A stretch of 25,276 bases of DNA from Avelusimicrobium sp963660385 (GTDB lineage Bacteria > Elusimicrobiota > Elusimicrobia > Elusimicrobiales > Elusimicrobiaceae). The notes below the pieces were generated by a model, which saw only the letters and a program-made list of their open reading frames with translations, was not told the DNA's origin and did not search any database. The stretch lies in the NCBI GenBank assembly GCA_963660385.1, contig CAVKWQ010000018.1:1-25276 (forward strand), written 5' to 3'. Shown here one piece after another: positions 6,926 through 16,018 of this stretch (the stretch's first letter is position 1; each line of letters opens with the position of its first letter). The translations under genes were made by a program, and so were the position numbers.

Positions 6926-9900
6926 TTATTTATCTACGGTTAAAAGTTCCGTGCCTGTGTGTGCGCCAAATTCGGGCGCGTACATAGACTGCGCTTGCGC
7001 GGGGAGTGCGCGGAACTTGCCGGGCACCGTCGGGCGGAGCACATACGAAAGCGTTACTTTGCCTGCCGGGACCCAGTTGATAAAGAAGCGGGTGGCCGCG
7101 TCGCGCGTTTCTCGGTAGAGGGATAATTTATCCCACTCCCAGCCGCTGGTTAATTCCTCGCTTTCAAACCCGGCGGGTTTGGGGTCGTCAAGCAGGACGT
7201 ATTCAAACGCGCTGTCCGTCGTCAGCGTGAGGTGTACTTCCACTTCGTCGCCTACTTTTATTTCGTCCAAATCCTGCACCGGGCGGAGTTTCTGCACGCC
7301 GTCTTGCGTAAAGCGCGTAAAGTATTCGCGCGTTACGTTGATTACACCCTTGGGCGAAGCCTTTACGTTGGGCGTTTGGTAAAGCACGGAGAGCGAAGCA
7401 AAATCCGTCATTGTGCCTTTTTTGGTAATGGTGGCTGTTTGGGCTTTTTCGTTAATTTGGCGGCCCGTGCGGACAAGTTGCAAGTCCTTGGTCCAGTCCA
7501 TCGGTTCAAAGGCAAAATGCTTTTCCTCTCCGGCCCAGTTTACCTGATACATTACCGGGAGCGACAGCGCGCCTTTGGCCTTCATTACATCCAAGAGCGC
7601 AAATACGGCTTGGGAAGCGGCCTTGGAGTTGTTCCACTCGTTTACTTGGCGGTTAAAGAGGAGCCATTGGGCCATAGCATCCACTTGCGGGGCCTGCGGG
7701 CGGATTTCGGTAAGTGCGCGCAGGGTGGCCGTTTGGGTGGTAATGGTGTCACGGTACCAGACCCAACTTTGCGCTTCGGGGGCGAAATAGGCTCCGGCCA
7801 GTTTGTCCTGCTTCATCCGCGAGAGTACTAAGTCCAAATACTGGTTGGCCTTGATATCGTCGCCCAAGCGGTGGTAAATGACCGCCGCATAGGTTTGCCC
7901 GAGGGCCGTCATAAAGCGGGTTTGTTCCCCGGCGTAGTCGGCCCAGCGTTTGATGTAGGGCTTGGCTTGGGCAATTTGTGCCCAATTTTGCGGGAACGCG
8001 GAAAGCGTATAGGCCGCATACAGAGCCAAGGAAACAGTGGCTTCACTTCCGGCCTTATCCGCCTTTAATTTTTGTTCAATACGCGGCACGATATAGGCAA
8101 TCGCCTGTTTGGCTTCGGCCTGCGGAATTTCAGCGCCAAAGGACACCGCAGAGGCGAACGCATTTAAGGCGTAGAGCGTTAGATAATCGTCATCCTGCCC
8201 GCCCGGGAACCACGCAAAGGCGCCGCTTTCGTTTTGGAATTTTTTAAGTTGCGCAAGTTCCTTGTTTAGCGTCTTTTGAACCGTTTCCGGGTTGAACAAG
8301 TCCACCAGGTCCGCGGTTTTGCTCTGGCGGCCTTGGGCTTGTCTTAACCACGGCGTTTGTTCCAAAAGCGTTAAGCGCAAGGGATCTGCCTCGTTCCAAG
8401 CGGCGGTTTGGCCCGTGCGTTTGGGCAGTTTGGAAACCGCTTGTTTCAGTTGTGGATAGGTAGTGTAGAATTGGTGGACCACCGCCAAGGGCGCATAGCG
8501 GTTTAACGTGCTGACAAGATCCTTGTACGGGGTTGTCAGCAGGTTGGGCATCGCGTTAAGTACAGAGAGCGCCAAACTGGGGTTAATCGTCAGTACTGCC
8601 GTTTGCATATCGGCGGCAGGAACGTCATTTAGTTCTGTCAGTTCCAGCGTGTTTTGCCCGTTTTTAAGCGCGGTGTTGACCGTAGCCAAGGTGCGCTGGC
8701 GGCCCGGGTAAACGGGGAGCGTTTTTTTCTCGCCGTCGCTGGCCTTGCCGCTGCGGGCCGTGGCGGTAACGCCGTAGAGTGCGGGCTCGTTGGGCGCCGT
8801 AATTTCCCACGTTACAAATTCCGTAGCGTTTGCACCCACGGTTACGCGCTTAACGGTGTCCGTCAGGCCGAAATCCGCCAAGGCGTTTACTTGGTCCTTT
8901 TGGATAGCAAGGGCTACCTGGGCCGTGAGTTTTTTACCCGTTAAGTTGGTAACGGCGGCTTGCAAAACGCCTTTGTCTCCTTCGCGGTAGAAGCGCGGCA
9001 TTTGCAGGCGGACCATAAAGTCCTTGCGGGTAACGGTGGAAGCGGTAAACGCGCCAAAATCGGCGTTTTTTGTAAGGGCAAAGCCCAAAATGTTCCAAGC
9101 CGTCAAACTCTGCGGCAAAGTAAATTTAACCACACTCTGACCGTTGACGATAGGCAAGGCCGGGTTAAAATACGCAGTAGCCGCAAAATTGGTGCGCGGA
9201 GCATCCGCAGAGCCCGCATCATTGGGGGCGGCGGCGGCTTCAAAGGCTTCGTCTGCGGAGGTGTCCTCGGCGGCTTCCGCAAAACTTTCCTTATATGTGG
9301 CCTTGCTTTCGGCCAGTTGCGGGGCGGAGGCCATAGCGGACTTAAACATTATGCCATTAGCGCGAGAGAGCCCCAACATCCGGGGATACGGGCGCACGGA
9401 CATTAAGAGGTTGCTCGCCGGTAAGCGGGGCGCGGGTACAAAACCGTTTTCCGTTTTACCCGTAAAATAATTGGTAAAGTAACCGTTGGATTGGTTTACC
9501 GTGCGGTCCGCCGTTTGGGCGTTCTGCGGGTAGAGTGCCTGCGCCGAAAGCGCGTGCTCCGGCTTGGCGTAATAATCCAAGGATTTGTCATACACTGTCA
9601 GGCTGGCCTGGCCCTGTACGGGGCGGCCGGAAGCGTCCTTAACGGTCAGTTTCCAAGCGGTTTCCTGGCCGGGGCGTACCTCGTTGGGTACGTCAATAAC
9701 GGCGGTCAAATCTTTGTTATTAAAGGGTACTTTTACTGTGGCTTGGCCTTGGTGGAACGTGTAGTTGCTGGCCCCAAACCAAGCAAGCGCGAGCCCGCCG
9801 CGTTCTTCTTGCTCCACCGGGAACGTGTAAACCGATACGCCGCCGGGCAGTAAATCCTTGCGCGTGAGGAAGGTTTCCCCGCGATAGACTTCTACGCGTT

Positions 9901-12883
9901 TGGAACCCGTTAAGTTGCCGGTGCCCAACAATACGCGCGCGGTTTCCCCGGGGTAATACGTATCCCGCTGGAAGAGCGTAACGTCCGGCAGTTGCAACTG
10001 GGAACGGTTATCCGCCACCACAAACACCATACTTTGCGTGCCGGCTTTATCGGCCTTTAAGGTCAGGCGGTAAACGCCTTCCGGCAGAGCGGGCAAGGAT
10101 AACACTTGTTCCTCCGCCTTTTTAAAGGAAATATCCCGCGTGAAAGCGGTTTTGATTTCCTTGGCGTTTTTAAATTGGTTTTCCAAGGTGTTTACTGGGC
10201 GCGGATAGAAGCGGTCGTCCTCTTGCGTTTGCGGCAAGGTGTTTTCCAGTAAGGCCACTTTTACGGAAACTTTGCCCGTTACGGCGTTGCCGTCCGCGTT
10301 TGTAAGCGTGAGGCGGGCAAAGTCGGGCGTTTGGGTGTTGGCGTCGTAGAAGCCTTGCGTAAAGTCCAGTTTAAAGAGTTTGGCAAGGGTGCTAACCGTA
10401 AACGCCTTTTGGGTGCTGATAGCACGGCCGCTTTCGTCCAATACTTCGGCTTTAACGACGTATTTGGCAAAGGTTTCGTCCTTTTCCTGCTGGCGGGGGG
10501 TAAAGGTAATTTTAAAGGAGCCCTTTTCATCTGTTTTGGCGGTACCTTGGGCGACTACCGTGTCGCCGTCCGAAGGCGGAAGCATCTTCCACCAATAGAA
10601 GGGCGGCAAGTAGTCCTGCCGGGTTACCGTATAGTTAATGGCGGCGCCGGCCAGGGGGGAACCAAAATAATACTGGGCTTGGCCCGTTACCGTGGTTTCC
10701 TTGTTATATTCACGGGTTGTCCCGTCGGCGGACAAGGTAATTTCGTAATCCGGGCGTTTGTATTCCTCCACTTGGAACGACTGGTAGGTGCGGTAAGTGT
10801 GGTTGTTTGCCGTCAAAGAGGCCTGGATTTGAAAATACCCCAGCATAGGATTATCCGGCAGGGTAAATTCGGCCTGCGCGGTGCCCATAGCGTTGGCGGT
10901 GGGGCGGGCGGTAAAAACGGTATTGCCCGATGTGTCCGACACCTTAATTTCTACGCGGTGGTTGGGCAAAACTTTTAACCCGCGCGGCAAGGTTTCAAAA
11001 GCGTTTAGCGAGAGATAAACCTTTTCGCCGGGGCGGTAAATGGCGCGGTCCGTTTGCAGGAACATACGCACGGGCTCGTTATTGTAAAAATGGAAATAGA
11101 GCGCGGGCGTAAAGGCGCGGCTGCCGTCCTTTTCGGCCAGCGGGCTGATGAAATAGTTATTATTGGTACTGCGGTTGGTGCTGACCGTAATGGGGCGCAC
11201 AAACGCGGCAGAGCCGTCGGCCTGCGTGGCGGCCTTTTGGCGGTTGCCTTTCCAAGTGGTGATAATATCCAAATTGACGTTCCCTTCCGTGGCGCCCGTT
11301 TTTAAATTGGCGGTATATACGCGGAAGACATTGGGGCGGAAGGTTTGCGTTTTGCCGGACAAGGTGGCGACGTATTTATCCGGGTTGTCCTCAATAGCGC
11401 CAGTAACGAACAGGGCCAAATCGGTGGCGTTTAAAACGGCTCCTTGTACGGGCGCGGAAGCGGCGTCAAAGGATGCATCGTAACTGGCTAGTACAAAGTA
11501 GAAGCCGTTTTCCAACGCGGGGAGTGCAATCGTGGCCTTTTGCTCAAAATACGGGCGTTCATACGTTACGGGCGCGGAAGCGGCTTTATACGGGGCGCGG
11601 GAAAGCACTTCCTGGATGTTTTTGCCGGACAAACGCGTGAGGAAATCCCACGAGTTGACGGTGCGGCCCACTTGGCCAGCGCGGTAAAATTTTAATAGTT
11701 CCTCGTACGAGGTTTTATATACGCGGACAAAAACTTCTTTGGCGTTGCGGGCCGTGAAGGAGAGTTCTGTTTTTTGTGGATTAACGGCCTTGGGCAAGGC
11801 GTTAAAGGAAAGTTCCTTTTGCAAAATTTGTTTTTCCAGCCGGGCGCATTGGGTGGCGTAATAGCCGTTGTTTAAGCCCTTGCCAAAGCGCGCAATTTTA
11901 AGGGCTTCTTCGCGGTCGCCGCCGTGGTTCCACAAAAGTTCGGCGGCCTGATAGGCGGCGTACGAGCGGCCGTAATCGGTGTTATCGGCGGATACATAGC
12001 CTTTAATTTTGTTCCAAAAGCCCATTGTCTGCGGGGTAAGCCCGCTGATGACGTTTAACTGGCTAACGGCGGCGTTAAGGGCTTTTTCTTTATTTTTAAG
12101 TTCAAAAAAGCGGCCTTGCGTAAAGGGCAACAAAATAAAATCAGTCTGCCAAAAGATTTTGGCGTTTTGGCGGCCCTTTCCGTCTAACAAATAGGCGGTT
12201 TTGAGAAGGTAAGCCAACTTTTCGGCCTGTTCCTTTTGCTGGGGGGCAACCGTGGCGTAACCGTCCAAAAATTCTGTATTTTCCAGCCGGGCGAGCGCCA
12301 CGGGCTTTTGCGCGGTTAAGCGGCGCTGCCACTCAAAAACTACATAGTCAAACAGCGTGGGGATACGCTGCGTGTCGGTTGCCTTTACGTTTAAAATGAG
12401 GGTTTCGCGCTCAATCGGGGCGTTGATAAGAGCGGCGCGCATAGCCCAAAGCGTTTCGTAATCTTGGGTGATGCGGGCTTCCCACTCGTCCTTGGTCCAG
12501 GCTTCGGGGTCGTTTTGCGCGTCCTTAGTATCTATTTGCCGTTCGTTTAATAACCGGCGGTAAACCGAGGAGGCTTGGTCCGAAATTTGGATACGGTAGA
12601 GCAAAAAGCGCGCCTTCCACAAATCGTTTTCCGGCAGGGTGTAACCCCAAATGGTTTTGGCGGCGTTTAAATATTCGCCCAAGCCTAATTGGCAAGCGGC
12701 GTAGCGCAGTTGGGCGTGCAAGCGGTCGTCGCCGGTGGCGGATTGCATTAATTGCTTGTATTGCGCAAGGGCGGCAGCATAGTCGCCTTTTTCAAAGGCT
12801 TCTTCGGCCTTGGGCAAACTTTGCGCGCCTAGCGCAAGCGGCAAAAGCAAAACGCCTAAAATAAGATGGAGTGTTTTTTTCAT
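6926..12883 (-). CDS. Secreted alpha-2-macroglobulin-like protein lacking the thioester
   Basis: 1985-residue exported protein. It has a Sec signal peptide with likely cleavage after Ala20 (ALGA|Q) and no lipobox Cys. A TPR-like helical region (about 25-360) follows, then MG domains including the MG2 signature QTDRAIYRPGE (about 609-619). An Ala/Glu/Asp-rich bait-like linker lies at about 1180-1235, followed by the A2M domain (LTAWNILGFALTK) and a helical TED-like domain with FAWFPGGQDDDYLTLYAL (about 1554-1571). The C-terminal MG10-like segment (YVLLDDPKPAGFE, about 1893-1905) completes the family layout. In bacteria such proteins are thought to trap or inhibit proteases at the envelope. The thioester motif CxEQ is absent: the aligned segment PYKDLVST puts Asp1455, Val1457 and Ser1458 at the Cys, Glu and Gln positions. 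No pbpC partner is adjacent. The start is supported by AAGGGG six bases upstream. It appears monocistronic between two terminators. Confidence 0.92.
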   Translation of the reverse strand: MKKTLHLILGVLLLPLALGAQSLPKAEEAFEKGDYAAALAQYKQLMQSATGDDRLHAQLRYAACQLGLGEYLNAAKTIWGYTLPENDLWKARFLLYRIQISDQASSVYRRLLNERQIDTKDAQNDPEAWTKDEWEARITQDYETLWAMRAALINAPIERETLILNVKATDTQRIPTLFDYVVFEWQRRLTAQKPVALARLENTEFLDGYATVAPQQKEQAEKLAYLLKTAYLLDGKGRQNAKIFWQTDFILLPFTQGRFFELKNKEKALNAAVSQLNVISGLTPQTMGFWNKIKGYVSADNTDYGRSYAAYQAAELLWNHGGDREEALKIARFGKGLNNGYYATQCARLEKQILQKELSFNALPKAVNPQKTELSFTARNAKEVFVRVYKTSYEELLKFYRAGQVGRTVNSWDFLTRLSGKNIQEVLSRAPYKAASAPVTYERPYFEQKATIALPALENGFYFVLASYDASFDAASAPVQGAVLNATDLALFVTGAIEDNPDKYVATLSGKTQTFRPNVFRVYTANLKTGATEGNVNLDIITTWKGNRQKAATQADGSAAFVRPITVSTNRSTNNNYFISPLAEKDGSRAFTPALYFHFYNNEPVRMFLQTDRAIYRPGEKVYLSLNAFETLPRGLKVLPNHRVEIKVSDTSGNTVFTARPTANAMGTAQAEFTLPDNPMLGYFQIQASLTANNHTYRTYQSFQVEEYKRPDYEITLSADGTTREYNKETTVTGQAQYYFGSPLAGAAINYTVTRQDYLPPFYWWKMLPPSDGDTVVAQGTAKTDEKGSFKITFTPRQQEKDETFAKYVVKAEVLDESGRAISTQKAFTVSTLAKLFKLDFTQGFYDANTQTPDFARLTLTNADGNAVTGKVSVKVALLENTLPQTQEDDRFYPRPVNTLENQFKNAKEIKTAFTRDISFKKAEEQVLSLPALPEGVYRLTLKADKAGTQSMVFVVADNRSQLQLPDVTLFQRDTYYPGETARVLLGTGNLTGSKRVEVYRGETFLTRKDLLPGGVSVYTFPVEQEERGGLALAWFGASNYTFHQGQATVKVPFNNKDLTAVIDVPNEVRPGQETAWKLTVKDASGRPVQGQASLTVYDKSLDYYAKPEHALSAQALYPQNAQTADRTVNQSNGYFTNYFTGKTENGFVPAPRLPASNLLMSVRPYPRMLGLSRANGIMFKSAMASAPQLAESKATYKESFAEAAEDTSADEAFEAAAAPNDAGSADAPRTNFAATAYFNPALPIVNGQSVVKFTLPQSLTAWNILGFALTKNADFGAFTASTVTRKDFMVRLQMPRFYREGDKGVLQAAVTNLTGKKLTAQVALAIQKDQVNALADFGLTDTVKRVTVGANATEFVTWEITAPNEPALYGVTATARSGKASDGEKKTLPVYPGRQRTLATVNTALKNGQNTLELTELNDVPAADMQTAVLTINPSLALSVLNAMPNLLTTPYKDLVSTLNRYAPLAVVHQFYTTYPQLKQAVSKLPKRTGQTAAWNEADPLRLTLLEQTPWLRQAQGRQSKTADLVDLFNPETVQKTLNKELAQLKKFQNESGAFAWFPGGQDDDYLTLYALNAFASAVSFGAEIPQAEAKQAIAYIVPRIEQKLKADKAGSEATVSLALYAAYTLSAFPQNWAQIAQAKPYIKRWADYAGEQTRFMTALGQTYAAVIYHRLGDDIKANQYLDLVLSRMKQDKLAGAYFAPEAQSWVWYRDTITTQTATLRALTEIRPQAPQVDAMAQWLLFNRQVNEWNNSKAASQAVFALLDVMKAKGALSLPVMYQVNWAGEEKHFAFEPMDWTKDLQLVRTGRQINEKAQTATITKKGTMTDFASLSVLYQTPNVKASPKGVINVTREYFTRFTQDGVQKLRPVQDLDEIKVGDEVEVHLTLTTDSAFEYVLLDDPKPAGFESEELTSGWEWDKLSLYRETRDAATRFFINWVPAGKVTLSYVLRPTVPGKFRALPAQAQSMYAPEFGAHTGTELLTVDK

Positions 12884-12917
12884 ATAATTCCCCTTTATAT
12901 AAAAAGTGCCAGAGATG

Positions 12918-12954
12918 AAAAATCTCCGTCCGCCAGAGGTGGATAGAGATTTTT
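12918..12954 (-). terminator. Probable terminator between argS and the macroglobulin gene
   Basis: A long dyad: 12918-12931 pairs with 12941-12954 (14 positions, one mismatch and one wobble) around a nine-base loop, with five T at the end of the stem on the minus strand. It ends the long operon after argS. The following macroglobulin gene probably has its own promoter; TATATA sits just upstream of its AAGGGG site. Confidence 0.65.
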
Positions 12955-12979
12955 CTTTCTGTTTGTAATTCGTCCGGGC

Positions 12980-14572
12980 TTACATTTGTTCCGGCGCGCT
13001 AACGCCGATAAATTCCAGCCCTTTTTTAATCCGTTCCGCCACCCGTTGGCAAATAAACAAACGGGATTTGGTTTGTTCCAGATTGTTCTCGTCCAGCACG
13101 CGGCAGGTGTCGTAGAACGCGTGGAACAGGCCCGCCAATTCAACCAAATAAGTGGTTAAATGGTGGGGGCTTAAATCCGCAATGCAGTTGCGCAGGACGT
13201 GTTTGAGCCAAATCAGTTTTAACAAGAGGGCTCTTTCCTGCGGGGCCAGCGGAGTGGTAATGCCGTTATAATCGGTAATGCCCATTTCCGCCGCGGCTTT
13301 AAAGATAGAGTGAATACGCGCGTGGACGTATTGCACATAGAAAACCGGGTTTTCGTTGGTGCGTTTTTTGGCTAAGTCCATATCAAACATCATATGGGCG
13401 TTAGGCGTGCGGCTGGCAAAGAAGAAGCGGCATACGTCCGTGCCCACTTCGTCCATTAATTCGCGCAGGGTAATAAAGCGACCCGCGCGCTTGGACATTT
13501 TTACCTGTTCGCCGTTTTCAATCAAATGCACCAGTTGGTGGATAATCGGTACAAAGGTGTTTTCTTCGTGTCCCAAGGCGTGTACGGCGGCCTTCATACG
13601 CGGCACATAGCCGTGGTGGTCGGCACCTAAAATATCAATTAAGGTATCATAGCCGCGGTCGTATTTATTTTTGTGATAGGAAATATCAGCCAAAAAGTAC
13701 GTCGGGCGGCCGTCGTGGCGCACAAGCACGCGGTCTTTGTCGTCCTGCGCTTCGGCGTCCTTGGTGGAGCCGAACCAAACCGCGCCGTCTTTTTTGTAGG
13801 TATAACCCTTGGCCGTTAAGGCTTCCAGGGCTTTTTTGGGGGCTTGTTCCTTGTGCAGGTCCGATTCGCGGAACCAGCGCGTAAAATCAACGTGGAAATC
13901 CTTCATATCCTGCTGTTGGGTTTTGATTAACTCTTCCATTGCCCAGCGGCCGTATTGGTCTTCGGGCAGGTCAGCGGGGATACGCTTGGCTAAATCAATT
14001 AAGTAAGAACCGTGATAGCCGTTTTCCGGCGGTTCTTTGCCCTCTTTGCGGGCTTTGACGGAAACCGCCAGCAGTTCGGCCTGGTTGCCCGCGTCGTTGA
14101 CGTAATATTCGCTGTCGCAGGAGTAGCCCAAGGCGCGGTGGATTTTAACCAAACTGTCGCCCAAACTGGCCCCGCGGCCGCTGGCAACGTGCAAGGGCCC
14201 GGTGGGGTTGGCGGAGACAAATTCAATTAAAATGTTGTGTTTGGAGGTTTCGGCATTGCGGTCTTTAATGCGGCGGTCGGAGGCGCAGGTGATGACAAAA
14301 TTGTCCTCCAACTTTAAATTGATAAACCCCGGCGGGACGGCTTGCGCATCGGCAATGCCGGTCAGTTCGCGCAGGACCTTGCAGGCCTCTTTGGCGATTT
14401 CCAGCGGGTTTTTGTGTAACTTTTTGGCGGCAGCCATTGCCCACACGAGCGAAATATCCGCCCCGGTATGGGCGGGCGCGGGGGCAAATTCCACTTCGGG
14501 CAATTCACAGCCCTTAAAGTAGTCCGCGTTGGCGAGTTTTAAAGTGATGTCTTGTTTTAGTTTTTCTAGCAT
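12980..14572 (-). CDS. argS: Arginyl-tRNA synthetase
   Basis: Class I aminoacyl-tRNA synthetase charging tRNA-Arg, 530 residues. The N-terminal tRNA-binding (Arg_tRNA_synt_N) segment spans about 1-90. The catalytic core has EFVSANPTGPLHVASGRGA (117-135), YYVNDAGNQ (157-164) and the KMSKR loop (358-362). An anticodon-binding DALR domain occupies about 410-530 and ends with the typical GVSAPEQM. The usual HIGH-type HVGH signature reads HVAS (128-131), so the second His is replaced by Ser. The gene starts six bases after the rsfS stop and has no visible Shine-Dalgarno sequence, which suggests translational coupling. It is the last gene of the operon. Confidence 0.96.
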   Translation of the reverse strand: MLEKLKQDITLKLANADYFKGCELPEVEFAPAPAHTGADISLVWAMAAAKKLHKNPLEIAKEACKVLRELTGIADAQAVPPGFINLKLEDNFVITCASDRRIKDRNAETSKHNILIEFVSANPTGPLHVASGRGASLGDSLVKIHRALGYSCDSEYYVNDAGNQAELLAVSVKARKEGKEPPENGYHGSYLIDLAKRIPADLPEDQYGRWAMEELIKTQQQDMKDFHVDFTRWFRESDLHKEQAPKKALEALTAKGYTYKKDGAVWFGSTKDAEAQDDKDRVLVRHDGRPTYFLADISYHKNKYDRGYDTLIDILGADHHGYVPRMKAAVHALGHEENTFVPIIHQLVHLIENGEQVKMSKRAGRFITLRELMDEVGTDVCRFFFASRTPNAHMMFDMDLAKKRTNENPVFYVQYVHARIHSIFKAAAEMGITDYNGITTPLAPQERALLLKLIWLKHVLRNCIADLSPHHLTTYLVELAGLFHAFYDTCRVLDENNLEQTKSRLFICQRVAERIKKGLEFIGVSAPEQM

Positions 14573-14578
14573 AAGAGG

Positions 14579-15094
14579 TTATTTCGTTTTAGCGGTTTTT
14601 TTAGTCGTTTTTTTAACGGTAGTCTTTTTAGCGGCGGTTTTTTGGGTAGCCGCTTTTTTGGCCGTGGTCTTTTTGGCGGCCGTTTTTTTGGCAGTTGTTT
14701 TCTTAGCCGCAGCCTTTTTGGCGGGGGCCTTTTTTACCGCTTTTTTAACAGGTTTTTTATAGTCAATTTCTTTACCGAAACTGAAAATCTTATCCAGCGC
14801 ATAGAAATCGCGCGCTTCCGGTGTCATAATGTGGGCCAAAAAGCCGCCGTAGTCGCTCACGCGCCACATATTGCTTTCGCCGCCGTCTCGGTTGGCTTTG
14901 TAGTAACCCAGTTCTTTTAATTTTTTGCTGATTTCTTCTTCCACCGCGTCCAAATGCGGTTTAGAGGTGGCGGATACGATTAAAATATAATCGCACAGCG
15001 AAGAAAGTCCGCACAAATCTATTACTTTAATATTCTCGGCCTTTTTGTCATCGGCAAGTCTTGCCGCCAGGCATACGAGTTCTTTGGTATCCAT
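14579..15094 (-). CDS. rsfS: Ribosomal silencing factor RsfS with a Lys/Ala-rich C-terminal tail
   Basis: 171 residues. Residues 1-112 are a full RsfS/YbeB/Iojap domain (DYILIVSATSKPH at 35-47, Trp77 followed by DYGGFLAHIM at 81-90), which binds ribosomal protein uL14 and blocks subunit joining. Residues 113-171 are an added tail made almost only of Lys, Ala and Thr in KKTA/KKTT-type repeats, resembling the tails of histone H1-like and AlgP-like proteins. The ATG at 15094 is preferred over a TTG at 15109 because AGAGGTGG, a strong ribosome site, lies between them and would otherwise be coding. It is followed by argS after six bases. The 51-bp gap upstream could hold an internal promoter, but no clear box pair is visible. 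Confidence 0.93.
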   Translation of the reverse strand: MDTKELVCLAARLADDKKAENIKVIDLCGLSSLCDYILIVSATSKPHLDAVEEEISKKLKELGYYKANRDGGESNMWRVSDYGGFLAHIMTPEARDFYALDKIFSFGKEIDYKKPVKKAVKKAPAKKAAAKKTTAKKTAAKKTTAKKAATQKTAAKKTTVKKTTKKTAKTK

Positions 15095-15145
15095 AAACCA
15101 CCTCTGCAAATAGTGTTATAACTGCAATAAAATTAGTCTAGCATT

Positions 15146-16018
15146 TTAGAGCGGCATTTCAAAGTCCTTGCCCAAGATAATGCGCGTGTCGCATATTACG
15201 TTGGGGGAGGAATCGGTCTTGATTTCGCCGTTTATGCCGATAGCGCGGCTTAACTGTTTTACCTGCACCAGCCGCCCGCTGTAATCCACGATGGAGGACG
15301 TTTCCTGCAACGTGGGGTAATTGTCGTACTGCAATACATCTACGCGCAAAAGGCCTTTGGCGTTTTGTTCGCGCAAAAATTGGGTTAATTTAAGGGCAAG
15401 CCCACGCTGGCCGGAAGCGTTTAAAATTTCCACCACTATCGGGCGGTCTTTTTGCGCCAAGGGAGCCATATCCTCTACCAAGGGCACTATGGGGGCCTGT
15501 TGTTTAGCCTTTTTGGAGCGTTTGGAGGACGGGGGGAGTTTTAGCGCAAAATCGGCGGCTTCCAACTGCGTAAGTTCCAAGGCGATAAGCGTAAACTCCG
15601 CCGGAGTTAAATCGGTGCGTTTATCGTGCCAGGCGGTAATGTATTCCCATACCACTTGGCCGATAATAAGCGGGTTGTAGCGCCAATTATTTAAGGCTTC
15701 TTTAAAAGTATCCCAGGCTTGTTCTCTGTCAGAAATTTCGGGGGTAAAAAATTTGGCGTGGTGTAACGGTTTGCAGGCGTGCGGGGCACACTTGTCCGCG
15801 CGCACGCTGATAGCCGCCTTGCGCGTGGAAGGATTATAAGAAATATCCATTGCGGGCGAGGTCAGCACCGATAAATGTATGGTGTCCTTGGCCCGGGTGG
15901 TTAAAATTTGCACCGTGCGCGAGGTGAGTTGTGCCCAAATGGCCCACGCAAATAACGCCGTGGCGAGCAGCATCAGGCACCGCTCGGTTATTTTTCTTGC
16001 TTTATTAGATGGTTCCAT
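15146..16018 (-). CDS. Membrane-anchored LytR_C domain protein
   Basis: 290 residues from the ATG at 16018. An alternative ATG at 16045 would add nine residues but has no ribosome site, whereas GGGG precedes the chosen start. A short basic N-terminus, one transmembrane helix (about 13-32) and a periplasmic region of low similarity precede a C-terminal LytR_C domain (about 194-285: IVVEILNASGQRGLA, then VDYSGRLVQVKQLSRAIG and a final DTRIILGKDF). The catalytic LCP (LytR-CpsA-Psr) domain is absent. The position between nadD-yqeK and rsfS matches where a full lytR often sits in other bacteria, so it is probably the reduced counterpart; envelope or peptidoglycan binding is inferred. It overlaps the 3' end of nadD-yqeK by 31 bases. 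Confidence 0.8.
   Translation of the reverse strand: MEPSNKARKITERCLMLLATALFAWAIWAQLTSRTVQILTTRAKDTIHLSVLTSPAMDISYNPSTRKAAISVRADKCAPHACKPLHHAKFFTPEISDREQAWDTFKEALNNWRYNPLIIGQVVWEYITAWHDKRTDLTPAEFTLIALELTQLEAADFALKLPPSSKRSKKAKQQAPIVPLVEDMAPLAQKDRPIVVEILNASGQRGLALKLTQFLREQNAKGLLRVDVLQYDNYPTLQETSSIVDYSGRLVQVKQLSRAIGINGEIKTDSSPNVICDTRIILGKDFEMPL

Noticed and set aside
7179..11483. Many plus-strand open frames inside the macroglobulin gene
   Set aside because: They are antisense shadows of one long, domain-consistent minus-strand gene and have no ribosome sites or recognisable domains.
12894..12912. Sigma-54 promoter before the macroglobulin gene (TGGCAC on the minus strand)
   Set aside because: TGGCAC is present but the required TTGC-type element at the fixed five-base spacing is missing (ATATA instead).
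15095..15109. RsfS beginning at TTG 15109
   Set aside because: The five extra codons are the ribosome site AGAGGTGG itself; the ATG at 15094 is at the right distance and begins the conserved domain.
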